Origin: an uncultured Tateyamaria sp.
GTDB lineage: Bacteria; Pseudomonadota; Alphaproteobacteria; Rhodobacterales; Rhodobacteraceae
Length of the DNA stretch: 64,000 bases
Assembly: GCF_947503415.1 (NCBI RefSeq)
Contig: NZ_CANNDS010000005.1
Coordinates: 247,165-311,164, forward strand
Reading direction: 5' to 3'
Positions within the stretch are counted from its first letter, which is position 1; each line of letters starts with the position of its first letter. A program made the position numbers and the translations under genes. Below, piece by piece: positions 1-8,946 of this stretch. The notes below the pieces were generated by a model. That model was not told where the DNA came from and ran no database searches. It saw nothing but the letters and a program-made list of their open reading frames with translations.

Positions 1-2
1 CC

Positions 3-437
3 ACGACCGTGACCGAGAATCAGGCGATCATTGAAGCGGAGGTCTTCCGCTATGTGACCGACCGCGAGGTCTACAACCAGCTCGACAATGACGTGCGCAT
101 CCGCAGCGTCTTACAGCGCTCAGATGGGGCGGCCGCAGCCTCTGTGCGCCAGATCTGGAATTCGGCCAATTCAGAGTATCCCCCGACGCTTTACGGACCC
201 AACGCCCGCCTCGAGGTCGAGATCCTCAGCATCAACCGGATCGGCACCAACCGCGCGACCGTACGCCTGCGGAAACGGCTGACCTCCATCAATGGCGTCC
301 AGACCGGCCTTTTCACCGCGACTTTGCTCTTCGAATTTCGCCCCGAGGAAAGCCGTTCCATCGATCAGGTCTGGACCAACCCGTTCGGATTCACGGTCGT
401 TGAATACGCCATCCGCTCAGACAGATTGGAGAATTAA
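3..437 (+). CDS. virB8: VirB8-like T4SS protein (5' truncated by window edge)
   Basis: The frame is open to the left edge, so only the C-terminal ~145 residues are seen. They fit the periplasmic domain of VirB8, the bitopic inner-membrane assembly factor that contacts VirB9 and VirB10 in type IV secretion systems. The family signature near the C-terminus, an NPFGF segment followed by a strand ending VVEYAIRSD, is present. The stop codon abuts the GTG start of virB9, and the order virB8-9-10-11 is the classical one, which supports the call. The N-terminal cytoplasmic tail and transmembrane helix must lie outside the window. Confidence 0.88.
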   Translation, partial: TTVTENQAIIEAEVFRYVTDREVYNQLDNDVRIRSVLQRSDGAAAASVRQIWNSANSEYPPTLYGPNARLEVEILSINRIGTNRATVRLRKRLTSINGVQTGLFTATLLFEFRPEESRSIDQVWTNPFGFTVVEYAIRSDRLEN

Positions 438-1133
438 GTGAAGTTTTTGAGTGCTGCCTTTGCCTGTCTGGTTTTGATCCCTGCCCTCGCCATCGCAGAG
501 GCGATCCCGCGCGGCGGTCCCAATGACAATCGCGTCCGGGTCGCGACCTATCAGGAGGGTCAGGTCTATCGACTGAATGTTTCACTCACCCATGTGACCA
601 CCATCGAGTTTGGCGAAGGCGAGAGCATTCGGTCGATCATTTCTGGCGACACGGAGGGTTTTGAGATCGACGGCGTCCCCGGCGGTCAGGCCTTTGCAAT
701 CAAACCGCTCGCCCGCGGCGTGCGCACCAACGTGACCGTCTACACAAATCGGCGGAGCTATTATTTCAACGTCACAGAGGCCTCGACCCCGACCTTCTAT
801 GTGGTCCAGTTCCGCTATCCAGAGGATGAGCAACAGCCCACAAACGTCATCGCCCAGGCCGCGCCGAACTACAATTACGGGGCCAGCGAACGCCTCGACT
901 TCACACCCGCGCGGGTCTGGGATGATGGGACCTTCACTTATTTCGAGTTTGCCCGAAACGCGCCGGTGCCGGCGATATTCCGATACGCCAATGGGCGCGA
1001 ACGGACAGCGAATACGCAGGCTGTTGAAAATGGGGTCATCCGGGTCTCTGGTGTGCATGGCCAATGGGTGCTGCGGCTTGGTGAGGATGTGGTCTGCATC
1101 CAGGCCGCACTGCCCACAGGGGTGTCCTCATGA
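438..1133 (+). CDS. virB9: VirB9 / TrbG-family T4SS outer-membrane core protein
   Basis: A 231-residue protein with an N-terminal signal peptide (hydrophobic stretch about residues 4-20, ending around AIAEA). VirB9 forms the periplasmic and outer-membrane core ring with VirB7 and VirB10. The beta-rich body with RTNVTVYTNRRSYYFNV (about residues 100-115) is the typical VirB9 N-terminal-domain pattern, and the C-terminal part (FTYFEFARN...PAIF) is the VirB7/VirB10-contact domain. It starts with GTG directly after the virB8 stop, with GGAG upstream, and its stop overlaps the virB10 start (ATGA). No virB7 lipoprotein gene is visible between virB8 and virB9. Confidence 0.92.
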   Translation: MKFLSAAFACLVLIPALAIAEAIPRGGPNDNRVRVATYQEGQVYRLNVSLTHVTTIEFGEGESIRSIISGDTEGFEIDGVPGGQAFAIKPLARGVRTNVTVYTNRRSYYFNVTEASTPTFYVVQFRYPEDEQQPTNVIAQAAPNYNYGASERLDFTPARVWDDGTFTYFEFARNAPVPAIFRYANGRERTANTQAVENGVIRVSGVHGQWVLRLGEDVVCIQAALPTGVSS

Positions 1134-2521
1134 GCGATAGCAACGCCGATCTTGAGAAACGCCTCGCCGCCCTTGAACAGAGCGGGTCCAGACGTGGTTC
1201 CACCCCGAAGCGGCGCTCTCCGCTTCTCGCGCTGCTCGTTATTGGCCTGATCGCGGCTGGTGGCATCGTGCTCTACGTCCTGTCTCAGCCCGAAGAAGAG
1301 GTTGCACTGCCGACGGCCACGCCCGACGTGTTCCAGACGGAGGGTGACGGCTTCGGCGAAATTGAACCCTTCGTGCCGCCACCTGCCCCAGACCCTGAGA
1401 TTGTTCTCGTCACGCCGGAGCCTGCGGAGCCGAATGCCGAACTGCTAGCGCAGCTCGAAGCCCTCCAGGCGCAGATCGAAGAGCTGCGGAATGCGCCCAA
1501 GCCCGTCGTTGCAGAAGATACCGCCGCAGCAGAGGCCATCGACGCGCTCACCGAACAGATCGCCGCCCTACAGGCCGCCTCGGAGAACGGGCAACAGCAA
1601 TTCCAGGACGAGCTCGCGGCCCGAGACCGCGAATTACAGCAATTGCGCATAGACCTCGACCTCGCCCGTCTTGAGGCCACCGCCCCTGCCCAGGCCCCCC
1701 TTGGTCCAAGCGAAGACGAGTTGCTCCGGCGAGAACAAGAGCGGCTGCGCCAGGAAGAAGAGGCGCGACGACTGGCTGACCTGCAGCGCCGCGCGGAGGA
1801 GGAACGCGCCTTCCAGGAGCGCCGCATCGCCTCACCCGTGATCGCCTTCGGAGGCGCGGGCGGCACCAATCCGGGCGCGACCGAACTCACGGAGCGGACA
1901 TTCGGAGACGTGACGGATTTTGTGCTGAATGGCGCGCTGCCTACGCAAGTCACTCAAGCGCAGGTCATCGCCAACCCCTCGAACACCGTGATTCAAGGCA
2001 CGATGATCCAGGCCGTTATGGAAACGGCCCTCGACTCTTCATTGCCCGGCCAAGTTCGCGCGATCATCTCTGAGGACGTCTACAGCTACGATGGCACGCG
2101 GCTGCTGATCCCGCGCGGGTCTCGTCTGATCGGGCGCTACCGCTCCGGGCTGGAGATCGCGCAGCGCCGGGTCACCATCGCCTGGGACAGGATCATCCTG
2201 CCCACGGACCAGACGATCCAGATCAGCTCCTTTGGCGGCGATCAGCTTGGCCGGTCGGGTGTCACGGGCTTTGTCGATACCCGTTTTGATGAACGCTTCG
2301 GCTCGGCAGCCCTCATCTCGATCATCTCCGCGGCCCCAACTGCGGCCGCCAGCGGGGTTGAAGATGAAACCGCGGCCGACATTCTCGAAGACGTCGGTGA
2401 TGACCTTGCCGACGCGACCGACAGCGTGATCGGCGAGTATCTCTCCATCGGACCGGTCATCTATGTCGACCAAGGCGCGCGCGTCACCGTCATGGTCGAT
2501 CGCGATTTGGAGATTTTCTAG
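1130..2521 (+). CDS. virB10: VirB10 / TrbI-family T4SS channel protein
   Basis: A 463-residue VirB10 homologue, the energy-sensing core subunit spanning both membranes. It has a short cytoplasmic basic N-terminus, one transmembrane helix (about residues 28-48), a proline- and acid-rich periplasmic linker, a long charged coiled coil (about residues 95-215, rich in E, R, Q and A) and a C-terminal TrbI/VirB10 beta-barrel domain (from about residue 240; features such as IPRGSRLIGRY and the final VIYVDQGARVTVMVDRDLEIF-like tail). The start overlaps the virB9 stop by ATGA, indicating translational coupling. Confidence 0.93.
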   Translation: MSDSNADLEKRLAALEQSGSRRGSTPKRRSPLLALLVIGLIAAGGIVLYVLSQPEEEVALPTATPDVFQTEGDGFGEIEPFVPPPAPDPEIVLVTPEPAEPNAELLAQLEALQAQIEELRNAPKPVVAEDTAAAEAIDALTEQIAALQAASENGQQQFQDELAARDRELQQLRIDLDLARLEATAPAQAPLGPSEDELLRREQERLRQEEEARRLADLQRRAEEERAFQERRIASPVIAFGGAGGTNPGATELTERTFGDVTDFVLNGALPTQVTQAQVIANPSNTVIQGTMIQAVMETALDSSLPGQVRAIISEDVYSYDGTRLLIPRGSRLIGRYRSGLEIAQRRVTIAWDRIILPTDQTIQISSFGGDQLGRSGVTGFVDTRFDERFGSAALISIISAAPTAAASGVEDETAADILEDVGDDLADATDSVIGEYLSIGPVIYVDQGARVTVMVDRDLEIF

Positions 2522-2524
2522 GCC

Positions 2525-3514
2525 ATGACCCTAAGCTATCTCCAGACCTCTCTCGACAAGCTAACGGACGCGTCCCGCGATGACGTGATCGAAATCTGCA
2601 TCAACCCCGACGGCTCCTGTTGGGGCGAGTTCCAGGGAGACCATTTCATGCGGGCTTTGGATCAGCATATGAGCGTCACCGAAGTGAAAGATCTCGGCAA
2701 CCAGATCGCCTCCAGCGCCAACACAACGATGAGCAAGGATAAGCCCATCGTCTCGGTGTCGATCACCTATCTCAACCGACCGATCCGCGCGCAGGTCATT
2801 ACGCCGCCGGCCGTGCTAGACGGAATGTCGATCTCACTGCGCTTTTTTTCGAGTCTACCACTCGATGCCATCGAACTGCGCTACCTATTTGGGGAAGAAC
2901 GCAAACTCGAAGAGCTGCGCGAAGCGAAGAACCGCGCCTTGCGCGATGTCGTGGCCTCGGGCGCGATCACGGATGCCGTTCAATTCTGCGTCGAGAACAA
3001 GCTCAACATGATCGTCTCCGGCGGCACCTCCACCGGCAAGACCGTCGCAGCCCGCAAGATCCTTTCTTACGTCGGCGACTATGAGCGGATCGTGACCATC
3101 GAAGAAGCAGCGGAACTGCTGCCCGCACAGCCGAACGCCGTCACGCTCATTGCCAACCGCGATGCCAAATTCCAGACCGCCGATGTGCTTCTGACCGCCA
3201 CCCTGCGCATGCGGCCTGACCGGATCATCCTCGGCGAGGTCCGTGGCAAAGAAGCCATGACCTTCCTCGAGGCGATCAACACGGGCCATGGCGGCTCCAT
3301 GACGACCCTGCACGCCGAAACCCCCCAACTCGCGGTTCAGCGCCTCGCCATCGCGGCCCTCAAGACGGAGATCCCAATGACCTATCAGGACATGGTCCAG
3401 TACATCGAAAGCTCGATCGACGTGATCATCCAGGCCGGGCGAAAAGACGGCGCGCGCGGAATCACCGAGTTCTATCTGCCGGGCACCAGACTGGACGAAG
3501 GAGATGCCGCATGA
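2525..3514 (+). CDS. virB11: VirB11-family T4SS ATPase
   Basis: A 329-residue hexameric traffic ATPase of the VirB11/PulE class, which powers pilus assembly and substrate transfer from the cytoplasmic face. Walker A GGTSTGKT lies at residues 166-173, followed by an Asp-box-like VTIEEAAEL, a Walker B region RMRPDRIILGEVRG and a His box with TGHGGSMTTLHAE. Length and motif order match VirB11. The start lies 3 bp after the virB10 stop and the end overlaps the next small gene by ATGA, so the gene belongs to the same operon. Confidence 0.95.
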   Translation: MTLSYLQTSLDKLTDASRDDVIEICINPDGSCWGEFQGDHFMRALDQHMSVTEVKDLGNQIASSANTTMSKDKPIVSVSITYLNRPIRAQVITPPAVLDGMSISLRFFSSLPLDAIELRYLFGEERKLEELREAKNRALRDVVASGAITDAVQFCVENKLNMIVSGGTSTGKTVAARKILSYVGDYERIVTIEEAAELLPAQPNAVTLIANRDAKFQTADVLLTATLRMRPDRIILGEVRGKEAMTFLEAINTGHGGSMTTLHAETPQLAVQRLAIAALKTEIPMTYQDMVQYIESSIDVIIQAGRKDGARGITEFYLPGTRLDEGDAA

Positions 3515-3714
3515 CCCGTTTTGAATATCAGATCGTCGCCTATCCGATGGACCAGAAAACCAGCCTCATCGAGATGCAGGAGGATTTGAACTTGCGCGGG
3601 AACCAAGGGTGGGAGGTTGTCTCAGTCAGCACGTCTGAATTCGCCCATCTCGGCCATACGGCGTTTCTAAAGCGCGAGATCGCTGATCTCGTCGAAGGAG
3701 ACCAGACGTCATGA
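3511..3714 (+). CDS. small DUF4177-like protein in the virB operon
   Basis: A 67-residue protein with the DUF4177 pattern: a short beta strand (FEYQIVAYP), a helix with LNLRGNQGWEVVSVS, and a final strand (HTAFLKRE). Such tiny proteins are common in bacteria but their role is unknown. The start overlaps the virB11 stop (ATGA) and the stop overlaps the next start (ATGA), so it is co-translated with the secretion genes. It may be a cytoplasmic accessory of the VirB11 ATPase, but that is inferred only from position. Confidence 0.75.
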   Translation: MTRFEYQIVAYPMDQKTSLIEMQEDLNLRGNQGWEVVSVSTSEFAHLGHTAFLKREIADLVEGDQTS

Positions 3715-4115
3715 AACCGCCGAGATTTCTTTTGGTCGTTGTTCTCGGCCTCGCACCATGCCCGGCAATTGCAGAACGCAACCTCATTCCAACGATGGAC
3801 GGCGTGTCCAACATCTGCCCAGATCGCCCGGAAGAGCCGCAATGGATGCAAGAGATCGCATTGCGAGACGCGTATCAGCGCGTGCTGGTGCAAGACATCT
3901 ACAGAGCACAAAGTCTCGCGCGAGTCGTCGAAACCGGTGATTGCGCCTGCCAGACTCTGTTCCCTCCGTGGGATGCCGCCGTGGCGGATTTCAACGAACA
4001 GTTCACCACCAGCGAACGTTGGGAAATGCTGGACGCCTCGAGCGCATACGGACGCGAGGCGAACGCATTGCGCCCGCAGGCCATGGCGATCTGTGAAGCT
4101 GTGGGCAACTGGTAA
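3711..4115 (+). CDS. small exported Cys-containing protein between virB11 and virB6
   Basis: A 134-residue protein with a clear signal peptide (hydrophobic residues about 5-16, cleavage after AIA around residue 21). The mature part has four cysteines (NICPD, CACQ, AICEA), suggesting disulfides in the periplasm, and is mostly helical. The LAPC stretch inside the signal peptide is not a good lipobox because proline precedes the cysteine. The position fits a periplasmic accessory, possibly filling a VirB5- or VirB7-like role, but I recognise no named family. It is coupled to the preceding gene by ATGA. Confidence 0.75.
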   Translation: MKPPRFLLVVVLGLAPCPAIAERNLIPTMDGVSNICPDRPEEPQWMQEIALRDAYQRVLVQDIYRAQSLARVVETGDCACQTLFPPWDAAVADFNEQFTTSERWEMLDASSAYGREANALRPQAMAICEAVGNW

Positions 4116-4127
4116 GGTGCGCGAGAA

Positions 4128-5204
4128 ATGAGCGTCGTCACCTACTTTGTCGAAACCTCGCAAGGTTATCTAGATTCCGCCGCTGAGACACAGTTTGGCG
4201 CTGTAGCGGCGACGGTCGGAACCTTGCTCGTCCTCGGAACAACCCTCGCGGTGCTCTTCGTATTCATCAACATGATCTATCAGTATCGAGCCATGGATGG
4301 GCGCACGGCTTTCTGGCTAGCAGTCAAGGTAGGGCTGATCGGGATATTTGCGACCAATTGGGTGCAGTTTAATGCGCTTTCTGGGGCGATCCTGAACGGC
4401 ATCGACAGCATCGCAGGATCGCTTGTGGCGTCTGTTGGAGGTGGCACGCCCGGCCCATCCGGGACCTTTGCCGAAGAGTTTGACCGGCTGATCGAAGAAC
4501 TTGGGGAGTATCTGAACGCGGCAGGCTCGGAACTGAACTGGATGGCAGGAGCGCTTCTGGACGTTCTGGGAGTGCTCTTGCTTTCGATCCTGGGAGGTCT
4601 GGCGGCGTTCATTCTCGTGGCCTCCCGGCTGATGATCGCGCTGCTTATCGGGATCGCCCCAGTTATGATCTTCCTGACGCTGTTTGACGTGACGAAAGAC
4701 TATTTTGCGCGCTGGCTTTCGGCGCTCATCTCATTTGCCCTCTATCCGATTGTCGTCGCGGGTGTGTTCGCGACCATCACCGGCGTGTCATCCGCGCTCA
4801 TTGGTGAGTTGGGAGACCCTGAAGGTGCATCCAATATCGGCGCGCTAATCCCGTTTTTCATGATGGTTCTGATGGCAAAAGGGTTCATCATTGCTACGCC
4901 GTTCATCGTCCGCGCGATCTCCGGGAACATCATGATGCCGGCACTCTCAGGCGGCCTTAGCGGCGCCTACAGCTTCGGCCGCGCCGCCATGGGCAGCCAG
5001 CAGGCCTACAACCGCTATCTGGTGGGTGGGGCGAGTGGAGCGGAATATGCAGCGCTCCGTGCACGGCAGATGTTCGGTGTTCAGCAAATGCCGATGCGAC
5101 CAGGAATAAGCCAAATGTCACCGCCGGGCGGGACCGCAGGTCCAGGAACCGGAGCGCAGATGTTGGCGCAGCTGGCGCGATTGGGAAGATTGGGACGGAG
5201 ATAA
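4128..5204 (+). CDS. virB6: VirB6 / TrbL-family polytopic T4SS membrane protein
   Basis: A 358-residue inner-membrane protein with about six to seven hydrophobic helices (for example residues ~28-50, 60-80, 140-185, 200-225 and 235-260) and a flexible Pro/Gly/Met-rich tail. VirB6 forms the inner-membrane channel base. The central segment with LMIALLIGIAPVMIFLTLFD followed by F..W is the hallmark TrbL/VirB6 region. It starts 12 bp after the upstream gene, completing the block virB8-9-10-11-x-x-6. virB1-5 and virB7 are not in this window and probably lie to the left. Confidence 0.9.
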   Translation: MSVVTYFVETSQGYLDSAAETQFGAVAATVGTLLVLGTTLAVLFVFINMIYQYRAMDGRTAFWLAVKVGLIGIFATNWVQFNALSGAILNGIDSIAGSLVASVGGGTPGPSGTFAEEFDRLIEELGEYLNAAGSELNWMAGALLDVLGVLLLSILGGLAAFILVASRLMIALLIGIAPVMIFLTLFDVTKDYFARWLSALISFALYPIVVAGVFATITGVSSALIGELGDPEGASNIGALIPFFMMVLMAKGFIIATPFIVRAISGNIMMPALSGGLSGAYSFGRAAMGSQQAYNRYLVGGASGAEYAALRARQMFGVQQMPMRPGISQMSPPGGTAGPGTGAQMLAQLARLGRLGRR

Positions 5205-5206
5205 GG

Positions 5207-5512
5207 ATGACAAATCCCGCAACTTCATGGATCAAGTTCGAAGATCGTCCACCAACCGGAGCGGAACTGCACACCGATAGGGTCGTTGGGTACTTTCGGA
5301 TTCGGGACCTCTCTGGAAAGGTCACAACAGACCACTTTGGCAAGCTCTTTCGGGATGACGATGAAAAGACATGGTCGATTGAGATCTTCAGCAACACCCT
5401 CAGACTGACAGCACCCGGTCAGTTCGAACACGAACCCGTCGAGCCAAGTCATTGGTGTATGGTTCCACCCCTGCCAAACCATCCAGATATAGATGGGATG
5501 CCGGAGAATTAG
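5207..5512 (+). CDS. hypothetical protein, weak DUF551-like pattern
   Basis: A 101-residue soluble protein that starts 2 bp after the virB6 stop (AAGG just before the ATG). It begins with a W-x-x-x-D-x-P-P pattern and ends with PSHWCMVPPLP, which resembles the DUF551 layout (an HW followed by proline-rich residues). No catalytic motif is seen. It looks like the last gene of the virB operon. The function is unknown and the DUF551 match is by eye only. Confidence 0.6.
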   Translation: MTNPATSWIKFEDRPPTGAELHTDRVVGYFRIRDLSGKVTTDHFGKLFRDDDEKTWSIEIFSNTLRLTAPGQFEHEPVEPSHWCMVPPLPNHPDIDGMPEN

Positions 5513-5795
5513 CTATTTCGATCACCAACCTAGTGCAGAGCCGAAGACCGCTTGCTGAAACAATTTGAGCATTCGCTGCAGTTTAACTCAATGGGCAAGA
5601 TGCGGACAAACCCGCCTTTTGCAGGTGCGGCTTTTGCTGACGCAGAAACCGCTCGCATCTGCGACATACGTTTCGCCGCGTTGCAGCCATATTCGCCGAA
5701 GCGGTCTTTTGCCATGCCAAAAAGGAGCACCCGGACAAACCGTCCAAACGCCGCATGATAGTCGGCGAATGGACGTCCCGTTCTTACCGGCGCAA

Positions 5796-6662
5796 TCACT
5801 GATCCTCAACACGCACAACCACCTCCATCGAGAGCAGATCGGTACCTTCTCCCTGGAAGCTGCCGGTTACCGGAGCGACCTGTGATATGTTCCGCGCAAC
5901 GGCCACCGGGATCAGGTTGGCCGACCCTACTGACCTGTTCGTTGGGTCGAACGGGATCCAACCGGCCCCGGGAACGAAGACTTCGACCCATGCATGCGTA
6001 GAACCCGAGCCAGCAGATCCGCGTTGATCATCACTGGGGTCGTAGAGGTAGCCGGACACCAGACGAGCCCCGAATCCCAGCGTTCGGATAGCCTCGGCAA
6101 AGAGGACCGCAAAATCGCGACACGAGCCACAGCCCCGGTCGAGGGTTTCGAGTGGTCCCTGCGTGCCTTCGCTCTCGCGGATCTCATATGTGATCTGCGC
6201 TGTGATGCCATTGCTGACGTCCTTCAGGAGCGACAGGGTATCCGTTGGCCTGTGCATCACGAATTGTTCGACCCAGTTTGACAAGCGCCCTGCGTCGTCT
6301 TGGTATTGTGGCGCAGAAAGCGCCCCGAGATCTGTCCAGTCTTCGGCGGAGTAAAGGAACGGGTAGGGCGTCGCAGCGGCCGCGATCGGGAAGACTGGCC
6401 ACTCAGGCGCGGTGAGGATGGCGGTCGTGTGGGACCGGATCGAAAGCGTATCCGTTGCGGCATCAAAATTGGCGATAACGATGGCGTTTCCGGCGACATC
6501 GTGGGACCAGTCGAGTCGGGCCGTCGGCGTGATTTCAAGATCGAAAGCCGTCAATGTGAGGTCCCGCGTTTCACGCGGACGCAACATCAGCCTGTGCGGT
6601 CCAAGGACCACGGCGGAGCGATAGCGATAGGTGGTCATGTGTGCGACCGTGATTGTCGACAT
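5796..6662 (-). CDS. transglutaminase-like cysteine protease family protein
   Basis: A 288-residue protein with an N-terminal beta domain (bacterial transglutaminase-like N-terminal region, residues ~1-90) and a C-terminal transglutaminase/papain-fold core. The catalytic triad is visible: Cys181 in GCGSCRDFA, His223 in THAWVEVF and Asp239 in PFDPTN. These enzymes cleave or cross-link isopeptides, but bacterial members mostly lack a known substrate. No signal peptide is seen. It lies 9 bp downstream of a small zinc-ribbon gene and closes a - strand gene string that starts at about 7.5 kb. Confidence 0.9.
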   Translation of the reverse strand: MSTITVAHMTTYRYRSAVVLGPHRLMLRPRETRDLTLTAFDLEITPTARLDWSHDVAGNAIVIANFDAATDTLSIRSHTTAILTAPEWPVFPIAAAATPYPFLYSAEDWTDLGALSAPQYQDDAGRLSNWVEQFVMHRPTDTLSLLKDVSNGITAQITYEIRESEGTQGPLETLDRGCGSCRDFAVLFAEAIRTLGFGARLVSGYLYDPSDDQRGSAGSGSTHAWVEVFVPGAGWIPFDPTNRSVGSANLIPVAVARNISQVAPVTGSFQGEGTDLLSMEVVVRVEDQ

Positions 6663-6671
6663 GCGGCGGAC

Positions 6672-6938
6672 CTAAGCGGAGCGACCGGCTGAGCGAGACC
6701 GGCCTTTGCTGACGCCTTCCGGCACAGCTGCGCGCCATGCTGTCCTGCCTTTGCACCTTGCACAGATGCGCTGGCCGAACCCTTCGCTCCAAAAGGAAAC
6801 CTTACAACACAAGCAGAACCGCAACTTCGGCACATCGCCGAGCACGCGGCCGGGGTAGTCCATCAGGGTGCCGTCGACTCTTGCTTGCATCAGTTCCTCG
6901 CGTTCAATTGGTCCCTGAAATTGCGTTTCGGACATCAT
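6672..6938 (-). CDS. small zinc-ribbon-like protein
   Basis: An 88-residue protein whose middle carries two CxxC-type pairs (FCLCCKVSFWSEGFG then ICARCKG), consistent with a zinc ribbon; the C-terminus is basic (R/K/S-rich), so nucleic-acid contact is possible. I chose the ATG at 6938 because it overlaps the stop of the upstream gene (GTATGATG) and implies coupling; a GTG ten codons upstream is also open but has no Shine-Dalgarno. No named family recognised. Confidence 0.65.
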   Translation of the reverse strand: MMSETQFQGPIEREELMQARVDGTLMDYPGRVLGDVPKLRFCLCCKVSFWSEGFGQRICARCKGRTAWRAAVPEGVSKGRSRSAGRSA

Positions 6939-7456
6939 ACGGAAAAGGATGAAGTGCGCGGTCGGCACGGCATCCCTTCGTTCTCGGCGTCATGAATGTC
7001 CGAAGCGTCCCGCGAAGCCCCCTGCGCTGTTGCGTTTTCGGTCTCAGCGTCCGCGTCATCCATGTCAGTCTGTGCCATCCGCGATCCCGAGTAGAGATGG
7101 CGCAAATGCGCCTCCGACACCCCGTCGGCCTTCATGACCATTTGCACCATCGGATCGGCAAGCATTTCTTCGAGAAAGACCTGCGAGAGGTCCTTGCCGG
7201 ACAGTTTGTCTTTCGCCCGGGCATGGTCGAGATCGGCCAGCGACACGGACAGGCTCCGCGTCAATCCCGGATGGGACAGGCGTGGATGCAGGTGGATCAT
7301 GACGGAGGCCTTCCAGGCCTCCGGATCCTTGTGATCGGGCGGTGAGGCGAGTTCTGTCTCGATATCGTACTCTCCGGCAGGAAGCGTTTCGTCGAAGCCC
7401 GGGAGTTTGAAAGGCCAGTCAAAAACCGCGACGGTCGTGTCTGTTTGGTCGTCCAT
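6935..7456 (-). CDS. hypothetical protein with PAGEYDIETEL motif
   Basis: A 173-residue soluble protein. The N-terminus contains PFKLPGFDETLPAGEYDIET, a motif shared with the protein at 11405-11719, and the C-terminus is acidic and low-complexity. The start at 7456 is preceded by AAAGGA at 9 bp; a TTG six codons upstream is less likely. It overlaps the next small zinc-ribbon gene by ATGA. The function is unknown. The N-terminal half looks like a compact beta domain and the middle (LSQVFLEEMLADPMVQMVM) helical. Confidence 0.7.
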   Translation of the reverse strand: MDDQTDTTVAVFDWPFKLPGFDETLPAGEYDIETELASPPDHKDPEAWKASVMIHLHPRLSHPGLTRSLSVSLADLDHARAKDKLSGKDLSQVFLEEMLADPMVQMVMKADGVSEAHLRHLYSGSRMAQTDMDDADAETENATAQGASRDASDIHDAENEGMPCRPRTSSFSV

Positions 7457-7513
7457 TGCGTTTGATCCTTTCAATTTAGCAGTTTTCCACGACGTGGAGC
7501 AAAACCAGCCGCT

Positions 7514-7651
7514 TCAGGTTTTCTTCGGATCCGGAGCCCCAGGTTTCGCAGCAGTGTCCGGCGTCCTGATTTGCGGTTCCTTTTTCGATGGCTCCGCAGG
7601 TTTGGCTTTCAGTATGGCAGCAGCCTTGGTCGTCAGGTCTTTGAAAGACAT
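7514..7651 (-). CDS. very small MSFKDL-type basic/proline-rich protein
   Basis: A 45-residue protein starting MSFKDLTTKAAA and then Lys-, Pro- and Ala-rich, probably disordered. I chose the ATG at 7651 because AAAGG stands 9 bp upstream; longer in-frame starts have no Shine-Dalgarno. A second gene at 13999-14103 starts MSFNDLAKKEAA and is similar in composition, which argues that both are real members of one small family. Function unknown. Confidence 0.6.
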   Translation of the reverse strand: MSFKDLTTKAAAILKAKPAEPSKKEPQIRTPDTAAKPGAPDPKKT

Positions 7652-7824
7652 GCGCTTCATCCTTTTCGGGTTTTCCGCTGGAATTTCCGGGCCCCGATCA
7701 GGCTCGAATTCTCGAATGCGGCTTATCTGTATATGTGTATTGGCCGGCCCCATTACTATGGCGCGGTTTCGGACAAGTCTGCGAGATATGACTTTCGTCG
7801 TTCCCGCAGGCGATCATCTGGGCG

Positions 7825-8946
7825 TCATACCAGCGTCAGGTAGGGTTGGGTCTCGCAGTCCTTGGAACGACCGTTCATCTTTTGCTTGCCATGAACAACC
7901 TTGGCGACATCCGGGGCGTTCATCGCCCGCATGAGGGCGCTGTAATTAGTCCCCATTTTCATCTCGGACCCGACGGATACGGCGGATTTGGTCGTGTCGA
8001 CAACGGCGTGGTCGCTGGTCGCGCCGATGAACATAATTCCTGAGGGAAACGTAAGGCCGCTTGTTTCGGTGTCTTGCTGCCCGACAGCAAGGATTGCTCG
8101 GGCTCGGAGGTCATCATTTCGAACCAATTTGAGTATCCCAAGCTCCGGAGCAATTGATGCAGGAGGTATTGCGCTTGGTTTGTCACTTGTTTCGATCACC
8201 TCGGCAAAAAGGGCAAACGCGTCCGTATGAAGGCCAGTGATCGGTTGCCCTGTCACGGGGTCGGTGCCCAACAGGATCGCCTCGCCGAGGCGGAGGTTGT
8301 TGACTCGCCCGGATGAGTCTTTGCCAAGCGCCCATGGCAAATTGGCTGATCCACCTCCTGAAACAAGCCCGACAAAAGGTCCGCAAGCGCCTTCGACTTG
8401 GTCGGCCAGTCGCGAGAGCATGTCCATGTCACCGGCCGTCGGTGCCACGTTTCCCATGCAGGCGAAATTTGCAGCGATGCCTTTGAGCGCAACACCGGGT
8501 GTCGCGCTGACCCGAGTAGCGAAGTCGTTAAGGTTCTCGGGCAAAATGCCTTCGCGCATATCTCCCATTTCGACCATCAGGATGACACCGTGCGACGTTC
8601 CTTGTTGCTTCGCTGCGGCGCCAAGCTTCAGGATTGTGTCCATCTCTGTGTTGTAGCTCGCGTCACAACACCGGACGACGTCTTCCATTTCGCTCACCAG
8701 CGGAGCGCGGATCATAGAGATCGGGCATTTGATCCCTTCCATCCGCATCCGAACGACGTTCTTGATGCGTGCGTCGGCCAGACCGACAACGCCGCCGTCC
8801 AGCATCGCCCCGGCTACGTCAGGATGCCCGCACACTGCCTTGGTCACACCGGTGACCGAGAGCCCACGGGCACCAAGACGACGGACGAGACATCGCGCGT
8901 TTGCCTGGATCTTGCCCAGATCAATTTCCACTCGCGGCGAGGTCAT
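7825..8946 (-). CDS. PLP-dependent alanine/ornithine racemase-family enzyme
   Basis: A 373-residue fold-type III PLP enzyme of the alanine/ornithine racemase group. The N-terminal motif VEIDLGKIQANAR and the PLP-binding lysine in GVTKAVCG (Lys36) are typical, and GIAANFACMGN and SGGGSANLPWAL fit the phosphate-binding barrel loops. Members interconvert L and D amino acids such as ornithine. The ATG overlaps the stop of the DUF1611 gene (AATGA), so the two are co-translated. A longer frame upstream is just the shadow of that gene. The substrate is not determinable from sequence. Confidence 0.85.
   Translation of the reverse strand: MTSPRVEIDLGKIQANARCLVRRLGARGLSVTGVTKAVCGHPDVAGAMLDGGVVGLADARIKNVVRMRMEGIKCPISMIRAPLVSEMEDVVRCCDASYNTEMDTILKLGAAAKQQGTSHGVILMVEMGDMREGILPENLNDFATRVSATPGVALKGIAANFACMGNVAPTAGDMDMLSRLADQVEGACGPFVGLVSGGGSANLPWALGKDSSGRVNNLRLGEAILLGTDPVTGQPITGLHTDAFALFAEVIETSDKPSAIPPASIAPELGILKLVRNDDLRARAILAVGQQDTETSGLTFPSGIMFIGATSDHAVVDTTKSAVSVGSEMKMGTNYSALMRAMNAPDVAKVVHGKQKMNGRSKDCETQPYLTLV

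Noticed and set aside
5530..5799. 89-codon - strand ORF in the virB/transglutaminase gap
   Set aside because: Arg/Ala/Cys-rich with no RBS or recognisable motif; it overlaps the end of the transglutaminase gene.
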